Shown one piece after another: positions 36,126 to 46,610 of a DNA stretch of 64,000 bases. The DNA lies in the NCBI RefSeq assembly GCF_016863475.1, contig NZ_BOOY01000001.1, forward strand, positions 186,001 to 250,000, written 5' to 3'. Origin of the DNA: Spirilliplanes yamanashiensis (lineage in GTDB: Bacteria; Actinomycetota; Actinomycetes; Mycobacteriales; Micromonosporaceae). A program made the position numbers and the translations under genes. Each line of letters begins with the position of its first letter. The first letter of the stretch is position 1. The notes beneath the pieces are model-generated. The model saw nothing but the letters and a program-made list of their open reading frames with translations. It had not been told where the DNA came from and did not search any database.

Positions 36126-38057
36126 TCAGCCGGCGGCCGTCACCGAGAACGTGCGGACCATCTCGTCGAAGATGGGGCGGCTCTCGGCGAACCGCGCGTC
36201 GGGCACCGTCATGTAGAAGCTGTACATCTTGCCGCCGGCGGTGACCTGCCGCCAGACGCCGCGGCGCAGCTCGTCGCCCTCGCCGCAGGTGTACTGCAGC
36301 TCGGCGGACGGGCGCCCGGCCATCTCGACGTCGGTCAGGCTGATCCGCGCGTACGGCTTGATGCAGCTCGACCCCTTGCGGTCGAGCCCGGCCTCGGCGA
36401 TCTCCATGAACCGGCGGGGCTGGGCGCTGCCCGGCTCGACCAGCAGGCGCACCTTGCGCTTGCTGTCGGCGGGGTCGACGTAGTCGATCCACGTCTGGCC
36501 GGACGTCTTGCGCTGCCAGCCCTTCGGCACCTTGACCGTGATGCCGCGCTCGGCGTGGTCCTGGGTGGCGAACGACGCCGGCACGGTGGCCGGGTCGCTG
36601 GCGCCCGGCTGGGCGACCGGGTTGGTCGGGGCGTCGTCGCCACTGGTGGCGAGGAGGATGCCGCCGAGCAGCAGGACCGCGGCGAGGCCGCCGGCGACCG
36701 CGTACTGCACGTTGCGCGGCCAGGCGCGCACGGTGCCGGCGGCGGACGCCGCGCCGCCGCGCACCGCGGCCAGGGCCTTCTCCACGGTGGCCCGGCGCTG
36801 GGCGCCGGACGCGGCCACGACGGTGCCGCGCTGCTGCTGCGGCGGGCCCGGCTGCCAGGAGTGCTGTGGCGGGATGACGGAGGTGGGGTCGCCCTGCGCG
36901 GCCGCGGGGGCGGGCAGCGCCCACGGGCCGGCGGCCGTGTCGGCGGGCTCGGGCAGCGCCGGTGCGGGCTCGGGGGCCCGGCGGCGGCCGCCCTGGCGGA
37001 CCTTCTTCAGGCGGTCGGTGAGCGACTCGCCCGGGGCGAGCATGGCCCGGCCGCCGATCTGGCCGCTGGGCGGCGGCGCGGGCGCCGGCGCGGGCGGGCT
37101 GACCGGCTCGCGCGGGGGCGCGGGCGGCCGCTGGGTGGGCACGACCGCGTACGGGTCGGTCATCAGGTGGGCGGGCGCCTTGCTGGCCAGCGGCCCGGCG
37201 AGCAGCTGGCGCAGCAGCGTGCGGGAGTGCGGGACGTCGTAGCGCTGGGCCGGGTCCTTCTCCAGCAGGCCGAGCAGCACGTTCGCCAGCGAGCCGGCGC
37301 GCACCGGCGGCGCGGGCGGGTCCTCGACGACGGCGTGCATGGTCTCGATGGGGTCGCCCTTGTCGAACGGCGGACGGCCCTCGACGGCGGTGTAGAGCGT
37401 GACGCCGAGCGAGAACAGGTCGCTGGGCGGGCCGAACTCGCTGCCCATGGCCCGCTCGGGCGAGATGAAGTGCGGCGAGCCGAGCACCATGCCGGGGGTG
37501 GTGAGCTGGATGTCGGTGGGCATGCGGGCGACGCCGAAGTCGGTGAGCACGCACCGGCCGTCGGAGCAGATGAGCACGTTGGCGGGCTTCACGTCGCGGT
37601 GCAGCACGCCGTGCGCGTGGGCCACCTCGAGCGCGCCGAGCAGCGCGATGCCGATCTTGGCGACCACGCGGGCGGGGACCGGCCCGTCCTCGATGACCAT
37701 GTCGGCCAGGCTGCGGGCCTCCAGCAGCTCCATGACGATCCACGGGCGGCCGTTCTCCTGCACGACGTCGTAGACCTGCACGACGGCGGGGTGCTGGAGC
37801 GCGGCGGCGGCGCGCGCCTCGCGCATGGTGCGCTCGTACATCGAGTCACGGTCGCTGGGCGCGAGGCCGGGCGGGAGGATGACCTCCTTGACCGCGACGT
37901 CGCGGCGCAGCAGCGTGTCCGCCGCGCGCCAGACCGTGCCCATGCCGCCGTGGCCGACGGCCGCACGCAGGGTGTACCGGCCGCCGATGACGGTGCCGGG
38001 GGCCGCGCGTCCGCTGGCCGGAGCGTTACCGCTGCTCCACGTCGGGATCTGAGTCAC
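36126..38057 (-). CDS. Membrane-anchored Ser/Thr protein kinase with extracellular domain
   Basis: 643 aa from GTG at 38057 (another in-frame GTG at 38069 is equally possible). Kinase domain about 25-285: [24 protein letters not shown] (about 150), [17 protein letters not shown] Pro-rich juxtamembrane region follows, then one transmembrane helix (about 449-468) and a 170-residue extracellular domain with [12 protein letters not shown] and two Cys. This is the PknB-like layout with a non-PASTA sensor. It is followed by the mutase gene in the same direction. Confidence 0.93.
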   Translation of the reverse strand: MTQIPTWSSGNAPASGRAAPGTVIGGRYTLRAAVGHGGMGTVWRAADTLLRRDVAVKEVILPPGLAPSDRDSMYERTMREARAAAALQHPAVVQVYDVVQENGRPWIVMELLEARSLADMVIEDGPVPARVVAKIGIALLGALEVAHAHGVLHRDVKPANVLICSDGRCVLTDFGVARMPTDIQLTTPGMVLGSPHFISPERAMGSEFGPPSDLFSLGVTLYTAVEGRPPFDKGDPIETMHAVVEDPPAPPVRAGSLANVLLGLLEKDPAQRYDVPHSRTLLRQLLAGPLASKAPAHLMTDPYAVVPTQRPPAPPREPVSPPAPAPAPPPSGQIGGRAMLAPGESLTDRLKKVRQGGRRRAPEPAPALPEPADTAAGPWALPAPAAAQGDPTSVIPPQHSWQPGPPQQQRGTVVAASGAQRRATVEKALAAVRGGAASAAGTVRAWPRNVQYAVAGGLAAVLLLGGILLATSGDDAPTNPVAQPGASDPATVPASFATQDHAERGITVKVPKGWQRKTSGQTWIDYVDPADSKRKVRLLVEPGSAQPRRFMEIAEAGLDRKGSSCIKPYARISLTDVEMAGRPSAELQYTCGEGDELRRGVWRQVTAGGKMYSFYMTVPDARFAESRPIFDEMVRTFSVTAAG

Positions 38058-38184
38058 GAGGTAAGCCACCGAGGGGAAGTCGAGGGGGCGCTGACAACCC
38101 CACCATCTTGCTGGTTGTCCCCGCCGATTGCTAGCCGCCCAGGTAACGCTGTGGATAAGCGGACCGAGCGTGCGGGAGCCGTCG

Positions 38185-38214
38185 CACAGGGTGTACGAAT
38201 CCGGACCCCCTGTG
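38185..38214. promoter_or_regulatory. Inverted repeat upstream of the mutase gene
   Basis: CACAGGG (38185-38191) and CCCTGTG (38208-38214) are separated by 16 nt in the region between the divergent kinase and mutase genes. It could be an operator; nothing ties it to a named regulator. Confidence 0.35.
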
Positions 38215-38251
38215 TCAATTCGGTTACGTGTGGCGGTGCCCCGCCGGGCTC

Positions 38252-38257
38252 TACGAT
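38252..38257 (+). promoter_or_regulatory. -10 element of leaderless acyl-CoA mutase gene
   Basis: TACGAT ends seven nt before the ATG at 38265 with no ribosome-binding site. Confidence 0.5.
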
Positions 38258-38264
38258 CCCCGAT

Positions 38265-39836
<1,572 letters not shown>

Positions 39837-40178
39837 CCGTCGGATATCGGGTACGGAAACACGACGGACGCGGAGTGTGGCTAGCGTCGGTCCGAAGGTG
39901 TGAGCGTTCGCTCGGTGACCGGACCGGATTCCCTGCCGCGTCACCCGGATGGTTCGTCGTGCGTTGGAGGGGGTGTGGCTCGGATGACCGCGCGTGATCA
40001 CGGTGCGTCACCGAACCCCTCCCGTCGGCCCGCGTCCGGACACGCTCACCAGCGATTTCGTGACGGTGCGCAGTCCGAGCGTCACGGGAATGGTGTTGCG
40101 CAGCGTCACGAGAATCGGTCTAGGCTGACGCGACAGCCCGAAAACAACCCAACCCTCACGAGCGAACGAGAATCAGAC
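39837..40178. other. Intergenic region before the M20 amidohydrolase
   Basis: 342 nt with no credible gene. It holds the inverted repeat GAGCG-TT-CGCTC (39902-39913), three CGTCACG-type motifs (40055-40119, listed separately) and a possible -10 TAGGCT at 40121-40126. Confidence 0.55.
40055..40119. promoter_or_regulatory. Three copies of a CGTCACGRGAAT-type motif
   Basis: CGTCACGGGAATGGT (40080-40094) and CGTCACGAGAATCGGT (40104-40119) are direct repeats 24 bp apart. ATTTCGTGACG (40055-40065) is the same core inverted. They lie just upstream of TAGGCT (40121-40126), a position suited to an activator or repressor of the amidohydrolase gene. Confidence 0.5.
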
Positions 40179-41438
40179 GTGACGAGTGCGCTGACGGTGA
40201 CCACGGGCACCGACCTGACGTCGTCCTGGCCTGACACACCGCCGGGCGCCGATCCACTGCCGGGCCAGCTCGACCGCTGGCTCGCCTCCCGCGGCGCCGA
40301 ACTGGTGGCCGTACGGCGGCACATCCACGCGCACCCCGAGCCGTCCTACTCCGAGTTCGAGACCGCGGCGCTCGTCGCCCGCGAACTCGCCGTCGCCGGG
40401 CTGTCGCCGAAGCTGCTGCCCAAGGGCAACGGCGTCATCTGCGACATCGGCACCGGCGACCACGCCGTCGCGTTCCGCGCCGACCTCGACGCGCTGCCCC
40501 TGCAGGACAGCAAGGACGTCCCGTACCGCTCCACCAACGACGGCGTCGCCCACGCCTGCGGCCACGACGTGCACACCACCGTCCTGCTCGGGCTCGGCTG
40601 GGCGCTGGCCCAGCTCAACGAGCGCGGCGAACTGCCCGGCCGGGTCCGGCTGATCTTCCAGCCCGCCGAGGAGGCCGTCCCGTCCGGCGCCCCCGGCGTC
40701 ATCGAGGCCGGCGCGCTCAAGGACGTCTCGTCCATCTACGCCCTGCACTGCTACCCGCAGCTGCCCGCCGGCCTGGTCGGCGTCCGCTCCGGGCCGTTCA
40801 CCGCCGCCGCCGACACCGTCGCCGTCCGGCTCACCGGCCCCGGCGGGCACACCGCCCGGCCCCACCTCACCGTCGACCTCGTGCACGCCCTCGGCCGCGT
40901 CATCCTCGACGTGCCGGCCCTGCTCGAACGCCGCGTCGACCCGCGCGCTGGCGTCTCCATGGTGTGGGGCACCGTGCAGGCGGGCCAGGCGTACAACGCG
41001 ATCCCCGGCGAGGGCTTCGTCAAGGGCACCGTGCGCATCCTCAACCGCGAGGCCTGGCGCTCCGCCCCCGAACTCATCACCAAGCTCATCCGCGACGTCG
41101 TCGCCGCCACCGGCGCCGAGGCCGAGGTCACCTACAACCGCGGCGTCCCGCCCGTCATCAACGACCGCATGGCGTCCGCCGTCATCGCGGGCGCGGCCGG
41201 CGCGGCCCTGGGCGCCGACCGGGTCGTCGAGGCCGAGATCAGCATGGGCGGCGAGGACTTCTCGTTCTACCTGGAGCAGGTGCCGGGCGCGATGATCCGG
41301 CTCGGCACCGGCACCCCGGGCTCCGACGTGAAGCACGACCTGCACCAGTCCGGCTTCGACGTCGACGAACGCTGCATCGGCTACGGCGTCCGCGTCATGG
41401 TCCACACGGCGCTCGCTGCGCTCGCATCGCCGTTCTGA
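40179..41438 (+). CDS. M20-family amidohydrolase (HipO/IAA-amino acid hydrolase-like)
   Basis: 419 aa from GTG at 40179. AVRRHIHAHPEPSYSEFET, HACGHDVHTT, FQPAEEAVPSGAPGVI and the C-terminal SMGGEDFSFYLEQVPG are the M20D carboxypeptidase/N-acyl-amino-acid amidohydrolase motifs, with His, Asp and Glu metal ligands present. It probably removes acyl groups from amino acids or trims small amidated metabolites. Cytoplasmic; no signal peptide. A large palindrome follows it. Confidence 0.9.
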   Translation: MTSALTVTTGTDLTSSWPDTPPGADPLPGQLDRWLASRGAELVAVRRHIHAHPEPSYSEFETAALVARELAVAGLSPKLLPKGNGVICDIGTGDHAVAFRADLDALPLQDSKDVPYRSTNDGVAHACGHDVHTTVLLGLGWALAQLNERGELPGRVRLIFQPAEEAVPSGAPGVIEAGALKDVSSIYALHCYPQLPAGLVGVRSGPFTAAADTVAVRLTGPGGHTARPHLTVDLVHALGRVILDVPALLERRVDPRAGVSMVWGTVQAGQAYNAIPGEGFVKGTVRILNREAWRSAPELITKLIRDVVAATGAEAEVTYNRGVPPVINDRMASAVIAGAAGAALGADRVVEAEISMGGEDFSFYLEQVPGAMIRLGTGTPGSDVKHDLHQSGFDVDERCIGYGVRVMVHTALAALASPF

Positions 41439-41465
41439 GTTTCTGGTCGTCGCTTCGCTCCTCCG

Positions 41466-41560
41466 GGCTGACGCCGCCTTGGTCGCGGTGCCCGGCGCCT
41501 GCGGGCGGCCCACGCTGCGCTCGGCCGTCCTCGGCACCGGACACCGCGGCGGCGTCAGCC
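41466..41560. repeat. Large palindromic intergenic element, copy 2
   Basis: Outer arms 41466-41477 and 41549-41560 (12 bp, perfect), a left-side bulge (41478-41483), inner arms 41484-41499 and 41533-41548 (14 of 16 paired), and a 33-nt loop starting TGCGGGCGGCCCACGCTGCG, close to the loop of copy 1 at 27194-27284. Again between convergent genes. Confidence 0.83.
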
Positions 41561-41568
41561 GACTCCGG

Positions 41569-42537
41569 TCACTCCTTCGGGCTTGCCGGGGGAGCGGAGA
41601 CCGGCGGGGCCGGGGGGCCGTACGTCGCCGGGGCCACCTGCGGGGCCGGGTGCGCCGGGGTGCGGCGCAGGCGGCGGATCAGCCACAGGGTCAGCAGGAG
41701 CGGCAGGCCCAGGGCGATCAGCCACGGCAGCAGGGCGCCCACGATCGTGAGCAGGACCCGCAGGGAGGCGACCAGGGCGTCCCAGCCGGCCGCGAGCCCG
41801 CTCAGGAACGTCGGCTCGTCGTCGCCGGCGGGGGCGCCCGGCGCGCCCGGGTCGAGCAGGACGACGGTGATCGTGGACAGGGCGGTGAGGTCGGCGAGGC
41901 GCTTCTGCTTGGCCTGCAGGGAGGCGAGGTCGGCCTCCCGCTTGGCCAGTTCGCTCTCCAGCATCACCAGGTCCTCCAGGTTCTTCGCCTGGGCGAGCAG
42001 CCGGCGGCCGCTGTCGACGCGGGCCTGCTGGGAGGCGATGCGGGCGCCCAGGTCGAGGACCTCCTCGGTGACGTCCTGGGTGTTGACGCTGCGCTGTTCC
42101 TCCTCGCCGAGGCCGGCGATCTGGTCCACGACGGACTGGAACTTGTCGGCGGGCACCCGCAGCTCGATGGTGGCCTCGGCGGCGTCGGTGGTGTCGCCGC
42201 TGCTGCGCTTGTCGGAGCCGACGAAGCCGCCCGCGCCCGACGCGATGGCGAGCACCCGGGCGGCGTCCTGGTTGACGTCCTTGACCCGCAGGGTGATGGA
42301 TCCGGTGTAGATGATGGAGCGCTGGTCGACCTGGAGGTTCGGGGCCTTGGCGGCGGTGTCGGCGGCGGCCGGGCCGCCCCGGTCGGCCGTGCCGGGTTCG
42401 GCCGCCTTCTCGGCCGCCGGGGCGCCGCCGGCCGACGACGTGGCCGCCTGGTCGTCCGAGCTGTCCGCGCTGCAGCCGGTCAGGGCCAGTGCCGCCGCCA
42501 CCGCGAGTGCGGCCGGCCAGGTGTGTCGTGCCCGCAT
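41569..42537 (-). CDS. DUF4349 lipoprotein with coiled coil and C-terminal transmembrane helix
   Basis: 322 aa from ATG with GGAGG upstream. Lipobox LALTGC, Ala/Gly linker, then a DUF4349 domain (RSIIYTGSITLRVKDVNQDA, VPADKFQSVVDQI), a coiled coil (about 165-235), a transmembrane helix (about 268-290) and a Pro-rich cytoplasmic tail. DUF4349 proteins are envelope-associated and of unknown role. Confidence 0.88.
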   Translation of the reverse strand: MRARHTWPAALAVAAALALTGCSADSSDDQAATSSAGGAPAAEKAAEPGTADRGGPAAADTAAKAPNLQVDQRSIIYTGSITLRVKDVNQDAARVLAIASGAGGFVGSDKRSSGDTTDAAEATIELRVPADKFQSVVDQIAGLGEEEQRSVNTQDVTEEVLDLGARIASQQARVDSGRRLLAQAKNLEDLVMLESELAKREADLASLQAKQKRLADLTALSTITVVLLDPGAPGAPAGDDEPTFLSGLAAGWDALVASLRVLLTIVGALLPWLIALGLPLLLTLWLIRRLRRTPAHPAPQVAPATYGPPAPPVSAPPASPKE

Positions 42538-42549
42538 GTCGTCCTCCGA

Positions 42550-42570
42550 AAGTCCCCGTGAAGTCCCCGT
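42550..42570. repeat. Short direct repeat upstream of DUF4349 gene
   Basis: AAGTCCCCGT occurs at 42550-42559 and 42561-42570, an 11-bp period, just upstream of the minus-strand ribosome-binding site. It could be a tandem half-site for a regulator. Confidence 0.35.
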
Positions 42571-42663
42571 ACCGATGAACCGGGGGTCTGACGAGGGGCG
42601 GGTGATCCCCGGTTCCGGCAGACTGCAGGACGGACGGTCACGATTTCGGCAACGGAGGATCCC

Positions 42664-43290
42664 GTGCGCGTCACGAAGAACACCCACGCCTGCATCCGGT
42701 TCGAGGGCGACGCGTCCGGCGGCGTCCTGGTCGTCGACCCGGGCGCGTTCGGCGAGCGGAACGCGCTCGACGGCGCCGACGCCGTGCTCATCACCCACGA
42801 GCACCCCGACCACCTCGACGTGGAGCTGCTGCGCGCGCACCTGCACCGGCACCCCCGCACCCAGGTGTACGCCCACCCGGACGTGCTGAAGCATCTGCCC
42901 GGCTCGCCCGTCACGCCCGGCGACCGGTTCACCGCCGCCGGCTTCACGATCAGCGTGCACGGCGGGCAGCACGCCGAGATCTTCCCGGAGATCCCGCGCA
43001 TCCCGAACGTCGGCTTCCTCATCGACGACGGCGCGCACAGCGTCTACGTGCCCGGTGACAGCCTCGAGGTGCCCGACGCCACCGTGGACACCCTGTTCGT
43101 CCCGTTCACGGCGCCGTGGCTGAAGCTGAGCGAGTCCATCGACTTCGTGCGGGCCGTGAAGCCGGGCCGGGCGTTCGCCGTGCACGACGGACTCGTCAAC
43201 GCGACCGGGGCGAAGGTGTACGACGGTCATCTGGAACGCTTCTCCGGGTGCGAATACCGCCACCTGCCCGCCGGGTCCGTCCTTCCCTGA
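42664..43290 (+). CDS. MBL-fold metallohydrolase (UlaG-like)
   Basis: 208 aa from GTG with GGAGG five nt upstream. The metal-binding motif is THEHPDHLD; later ligands appear in GGQHAEI, PGDSLEV and AVHDGL. No lactamase-specific features. This fits the short single-domain MBL hydrolases that act on small molecules. The next gene starts 11 nt downstream. Confidence 0.9.
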   Translation: MRVTKNTHACIRFEGDASGGVLVVDPGAFGERNALDGADAVLITHEHPDHLDVELLRAHLHRHPRTQVYAHPDVLKHLPGSPVTPGDRFTAAGFTISVHGGQHAEIFPEIPRIPNVGFLIDDGAHSVYVPGDSLEVPDATVDTLFVPFTAPWLKLSESIDFVRAVKPGRAFAVHDGLVNATGAKVYDGHLERFSGCEYRHLPAGSVLP

Positions 43291-43301
43291 GGGAACATGT
43301 C

Positions 43302-44231
43302 GTGGTGACCGCGCCGCCCGAGGATCTGGTCCGCCGGCTGTACGAGGCGCCGCCGGACTCCTTCGTCGCGGTGCGCACCGAGGCGGTCGCCGCGGCCCGC
43401 AAGGCGGGCGACCGGGAGACGGCGCGGCAGATCGCCGCCCTGCGCAAGCCGACGGTGGCCGCGTGGCTGGTCAACCTGCTGGCGTTGCGCCGCCCCGAGC
43501 TGGTCGAGGAGCTGGTGGAGCTGGCCGGCATGCTCCGCGAGGCGCAGCGCAACCTGCGCGGCGAGCAGCTGCGGGAGCTGTCGAACCAGCGCCGGCAGGC
43601 CGTCATGGCGCTGGTCGACCAGGCGCGCCGGCTGGCGGTGGAGGCGGAGCCGGGCCTGGGCCGCGGCTCGCTGCCGCTGGGCGACGTGGAGGCGACGCTG
43701 TCGGCCGCGCTGTCGGACGCCGACATCGCCGAGCAGGTCCGCACCGGCCGGCTGATCCGCACCGTCAGCGTGTCCGGCTTCGGGGAGGTGCCCCGGCCGC
43801 GGCTGCGCCTGGTGGTCGGCGGCGACGAGGACACCGACGAGGGCGTCGAGGACGAGGACGACGAGGCCGAGGACGAGCAGCCGCCCCCGCGTACCGCGAA
43901 GGAGGACCGGCTCGCCGCGGCCCGGGAGCGCGCCGCGGCCGAGCGCCGCGCGGCCGCCCGCCGCGCCGTCGAGCGGGAGCTGCGCGCGGCGCAGCAGCAG
44001 GCGGAGCGGGCCGACGCGGCGGCCGAGGAGGCCGCGGACGCCGAGCACGCCGCCGCCCGCACCGTCGCCGAGCTGGACGCGGCCCTGGCCGACCTGGAGC
44101 GCCGCCGCGCCGCCGCGCAGGCCGAGGCGTCCCGCGCGAAGCTCGCGCACAAGGCCGCCGTCCGCGACGTGGCGACCGCGCGGCGCCGACTCGGCGAGGT
44201 CCAGGGCGCACTGGACGAACTGGACGGGTAG
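43302..44231 (+). CDS. Hypothetical protein with long C-terminal coiled coil
   Basis: 309 aa from GTG at 43302 (43305 also possible). The helical N-terminal half (LYEAPPDSFVAVRTEAVAAARKAGD, KPTVAAWLVNLLAL) is followed by an acidic stretch (about 175-195) and then about 110 residues of Ala/Glu/Arg-rich coiled coil. The beginning resembles a group of actinobacterial hypotheticals that I cannot name. Likely co-transcribed with the MBL-fold gene. Confidence 0.75.
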   Translation: MVTAPPEDLVRRLYEAPPDSFVAVRTEAVAAARKAGDRETARQIAALRKPTVAAWLVNLLALRRPELVEELVELAGMLREAQRNLRGEQLRELSNQRRQAVMALVDQARRLAVEAEPGLGRGSLPLGDVEATLSAALSDADIAEQVRTGRLIRTVSVSGFGEVPRPRLRLVVGGDEDTDEGVEDEDDEAEDEQPPPRTAKEDRLAAARERAAAERRAAARRAVERELRAAQQQAERADAAAEEAADAEHAAARTVAELDAALADLERRRAAAQAEASRAKLAHKAAVRDVATARRRLGEVQGALDELDG

Positions 44232-44251
44232 AGAGAACCGGACGGACGCGG

Positions 44252-44257
44252 CAGAAT
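44252..44257 (+). promoter_or_regulatory. -10-like element of the SalK-like gene
   Basis: CAGAAT ends seven nt before the GTG at 44265; no ribosome-binding site. The same hexamer precedes cdd. Confidence 0.4.
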
Positions 44258-44264
44258 CGCGCGG

Positions 44265-45011
44265 GTGACCCCAGAACAGGCGGCGGCGTTCGCCAAGCCC
44301 GGCGTCCTCGGCCTCACCGACGCGTTCGCGGAGTCCCCGCAGACCCTGCGCCGGGCCCGGCTGATGGGGCTGTCCGGCTGGGCTTACCACGTGGCGGCCC
44401 GCGCCGGCGCCCTCGGCGACGTGCGGCCCGACACGGTCGCGGCGGCGCTGGGCTTCATCGCGCCGGAGGCGGTCACCGACGGCTGGGAGGCCGCCGCCAA
44501 GCTGGTCCGCCCGGCGGAGGTGGCCGAGTGGCACCTGCACGAGCTGTGCCGCTGGGGCGTCGACCAGGTCGGCCCGTTCCCGCGGGTGGACCGGCTGGCC
44601 GAGCTGCTCCAGCGGGTGGTGGGGGCGGCGGAGGCGGCGGCGCTGCCGCTGTTCGCGGCGTGGCGGGCCATGCCGGTGCCCGACGACGCGCCCGGCGCCC
44701 GGGTGGCCGTCGCCCTGCACCTGCTGCGCGAGCTGCGCTCCGGCGCCACGGTGGTGGCGATCCGGGCGGCCGGGCTGAGCCCGCTGGAGGCGATCATCGC
44801 CGGCCCGGACGGCGAGACCGGGGCGGTCGCGTTCGGCTGGCAGCCGCCGTACCCGCCGCTGGGGCCGCTGGTGCGCCGCCAGGTGTGGGCGGATGCGATC
44901 ACCGACGCCATGTGCGGCCAGGCGTTCGCGGCGCTCGACGGCGCGGAGCGCGTCGAGCTGGTCGGCCTGCTGAACAGCCTGCTGGGCCGGCTGGGCCGCC
45001 GCGTCGCCTGA
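44265..45011 (+). CDS. SCO6745/SalK-like family protein
   Basis: 248 aa from GTG. LGLTDAFAESPQTLRRARLMGLSGWAYHVAARAGALG near the start and GWQPPYPPLGPLVRRQVWADAITD are consistent with the SCO6745 family, all helical. The biochemical role is unknown. Its stop lies 57 nt before the acetyltransferase gene. Confidence 0.8.
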   Translation: MTPEQAAAFAKPGVLGLTDAFAESPQTLRRARLMGLSGWAYHVAARAGALGDVRPDTVAAALGFIAPEAVTDGWEAAAKLVRPAEVAEWHLHELCRWGVDQVGPFPRVDRLAELLQRVVGAAEAAALPLFAAWRAMPVPDDAPGARVAVALHLLRELRSGATVVAIRAAGLSPLEAIIAGPDGETGAVAFGWQPPYPPLGPLVRRQVWADAITDAMCGQAFAALDGAERVELVGLLNSLLGRLGRRVA

Positions 45012-45067
45012 GCCGTACCCCGGAAAAGCGGTCGCCGGGCCGGGGCGGCTGTGTTTCGCTGCCACCC

Positions 45068-46057
45068 ATGACGGAGCTGTCCGCGGCCCTCGCGCTGCCG
45101 CCCCTGACCGAGCTGCCCGCCGGCTGGTCGACGCGGCGGCCGGTCGCCGCCGACGCCCCCGCGATCCTCGCGGTCGTGCACGCCAGCGACATCGCCGCGG
45201 TCGGCGAGCCCGACTTCAGCCTCGACGACGTCGCGGAGGGCCTTTCCGGGCCGTACGTCGACGCGAGCAGGGACTCGTGGCTGGCGCTGGACCCGGCCGG
45301 CGAGATCGCGGCCTGGGGCTACCTGCGCAACTCCTCCGGCGGCGCCCGCGACTTCGTCGAGGTGTACGCCCGCCCCGGGCACGGCGAGCCCGCCCAGCGG
45401 CCGCTGCTGGCCATGCTGCTGCGCCGCGTCGCCGAGCGGGCCGGCGAGCTGGGGCACCCGGTGATGACCGCGCGCGGCGGCGCCGTGCCGACCGAGACGG
45501 CGTGGATCGCCGCCCTCACCGCGGCCGGGTTCGGGTTCGTCAAGCGGTACAACCGGATGCGCGGGCTGCTGGCCGGGGTGGCGCCGACGCCCCCGCCGCC
45601 CCCGCCCGGGGTGCGCATCCGCGCCGTCGGCACCGACGACGCCGAGCTGCGCCGGTTCCACGCGGTGCTGGAGGAGGCGTTCGTCGACTCCCGGGACCAC
45701 CTGCCCACGACGTACGAGGACTGGCGCGCGGGCCTGCCCGGCATCAATCCCGCCGAGTGGTTCGTCGCCGAGGTCGACGGCGAGCCCGCCGGCATCCTGC
45801 AGTCCGAGGATCCCGACGAGCAGGAGAGCGAGGGCTGGGTGAAGATGCTGGCCGTGCGGCGGCCGTACCGGCGCCGCGGGGTGGGCGAGGCGCTGCTGCG
45901 GCACGCGTTCGCCGCCTACGCCGCCCACGGGCGCACCCACGCCGGCCTGGGCGTGGACCTGACGAACCCGACCGACCCGGTGCGGCTGTACCGCGCGGTG
46001 GGCCTCGAACCGGTCTACGCGGCCGACATGTACGAGCGCCCGGTGGCCGCGGGCTAG
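45068..46057 (+). CDS. Two-domain GNAT acetyltransferase
   Basis: 329 aa. An N-terminal GNAT-like domain (about 18-165) without a clear acetyl-CoA loop precedes a C-terminal GNAT with the RRPYRRRGVGEALLRHAF pyrophosphate-binding motif (about 267). A Pro-rich hinge (PTPPPPPPGV) separates them. This is the MshD-like pseudo-dimer layout; the substrate is unknown. The stop overlaps the convergent gene by 4 nt. Confidence 0.87.
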   Translation: MTELSAALALPPLTELPAGWSTRRPVAADAPAILAVVHASDIAAVGEPDFSLDDVAEGLSGPYVDASRDSWLALDPAGEIAAWGYLRNSSGGARDFVEVYARPGHGEPAQRPLLAMLLRRVAERAGELGHPVMTARGGAVPTETAWIAALTAAGFGFVKRYNRMRGLLAGVAPTPPPPPPGVRIRAVGTDDAELRRFHAVLEEAFVDSRDHLPTTYEDWRAGLPGINPAEWFVAEVDGEPAGILQSEDPDEQESEGWVKMLAVRRPYRRRGVGEALLRHAFAAYAAHGRTHAGLGVDLTNPTDPVRLYRAVGLEPVYAADMYERPVAAG

Positions 46058-46509
46058 GGCGCCGCGGTGCGGGTGGGGCGGGCGCGCAGCTCGGCGACGT
46101 AGTCGTCCGGCGCGCCGGCCTTCTCGGCAGCGTTGGCGATCTCCGACAGGTACCAGGCCGTCGGCAGGCCGCCCTCGTAGCCGTCGAAGACGTACACCCA
46201 CGCCGTGACGTCGCCCTCGAGGGTCGACACCCGGACGGTGAGCTTCTGGTACGTGCCGGCGGTGACCCCCTCGACCTCGTCGAGCTGGGCGGCGTCCCAG
46301 GGGTGCACGTCGTAGAGCGCGACGAACACCCGGTCGCCGGGCGACTCGACGATCGTGCTGACCGAGCCCTCCCAGCCGAGGTCCTCCTCGCCCGCGAACG
46401 TCAGGCGCCACCCCTCCACCCAGCCGATGCCGACCATGGGGGAGTGTGGGCAGTACGCCCGCATGCGGGCGGGATCCAGGTTTGAGCCGTACGCGGCGTA
46501 ATGACGCAC
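46054..46509 (-). CDS. Gamma-glutamylcyclotransferase-like protein
   Basis: 151 aa from GTG at 46509, so that the protein starts MRHYAAYGSNLD. YGSNLD is the substrate-binding signature of the fold, and GVTAGTYQKL with Glu residues supplies the active-site region. It may release 5-oxoproline from gamma-glutamyl peptides. TATCGT on the minus strand (46517-46522) ends seven nt before the GTG, indicating a leaderless gene. Confidence 0.87.
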   Translation of the reverse strand: MRHYAAYGSNLDPARMRAYCPHSPMVGIGWVEGWRLTFAGEEDLGWEGSVSTIVESPGDRVFVALYDVHPWDAAQLDEVEGVTAGTYQKLTVRVSTLEGDVTAWVYVFDGYEGGLPTAWYLSEIANAAEKAGAPDDYVAELRARPTRTAAP

Positions 46510-46516
46510 GGCGATG

Positions 46517-46522
46517 ACGATA
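46517..46522 (-). promoter_or_regulatory. -10 element of the leaderless cyclotransferase gene
   Basis: TATCGT on the minus strand, seven nt before the GTG at 46509; identical in sequence and spacing to the GPP34 gene (33756-33761). Confidence 0.55.
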
Positions 46523-46610
46523 GCCGGATCCGGCGGTGGTGGAGAATACGAGGCGTGCGTGTCGGGCGGTGAGCCCGCAAATGTCACATCTGAGACATAA
46601 AGGGAGCACT

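Noticed and set aside
46581-46598. ATGTC...GACAT inverted repeat before the quinone dehydrogenase gene
   Set aside because: Only five bp per arm; too short to distinguish from chance without comparative data.
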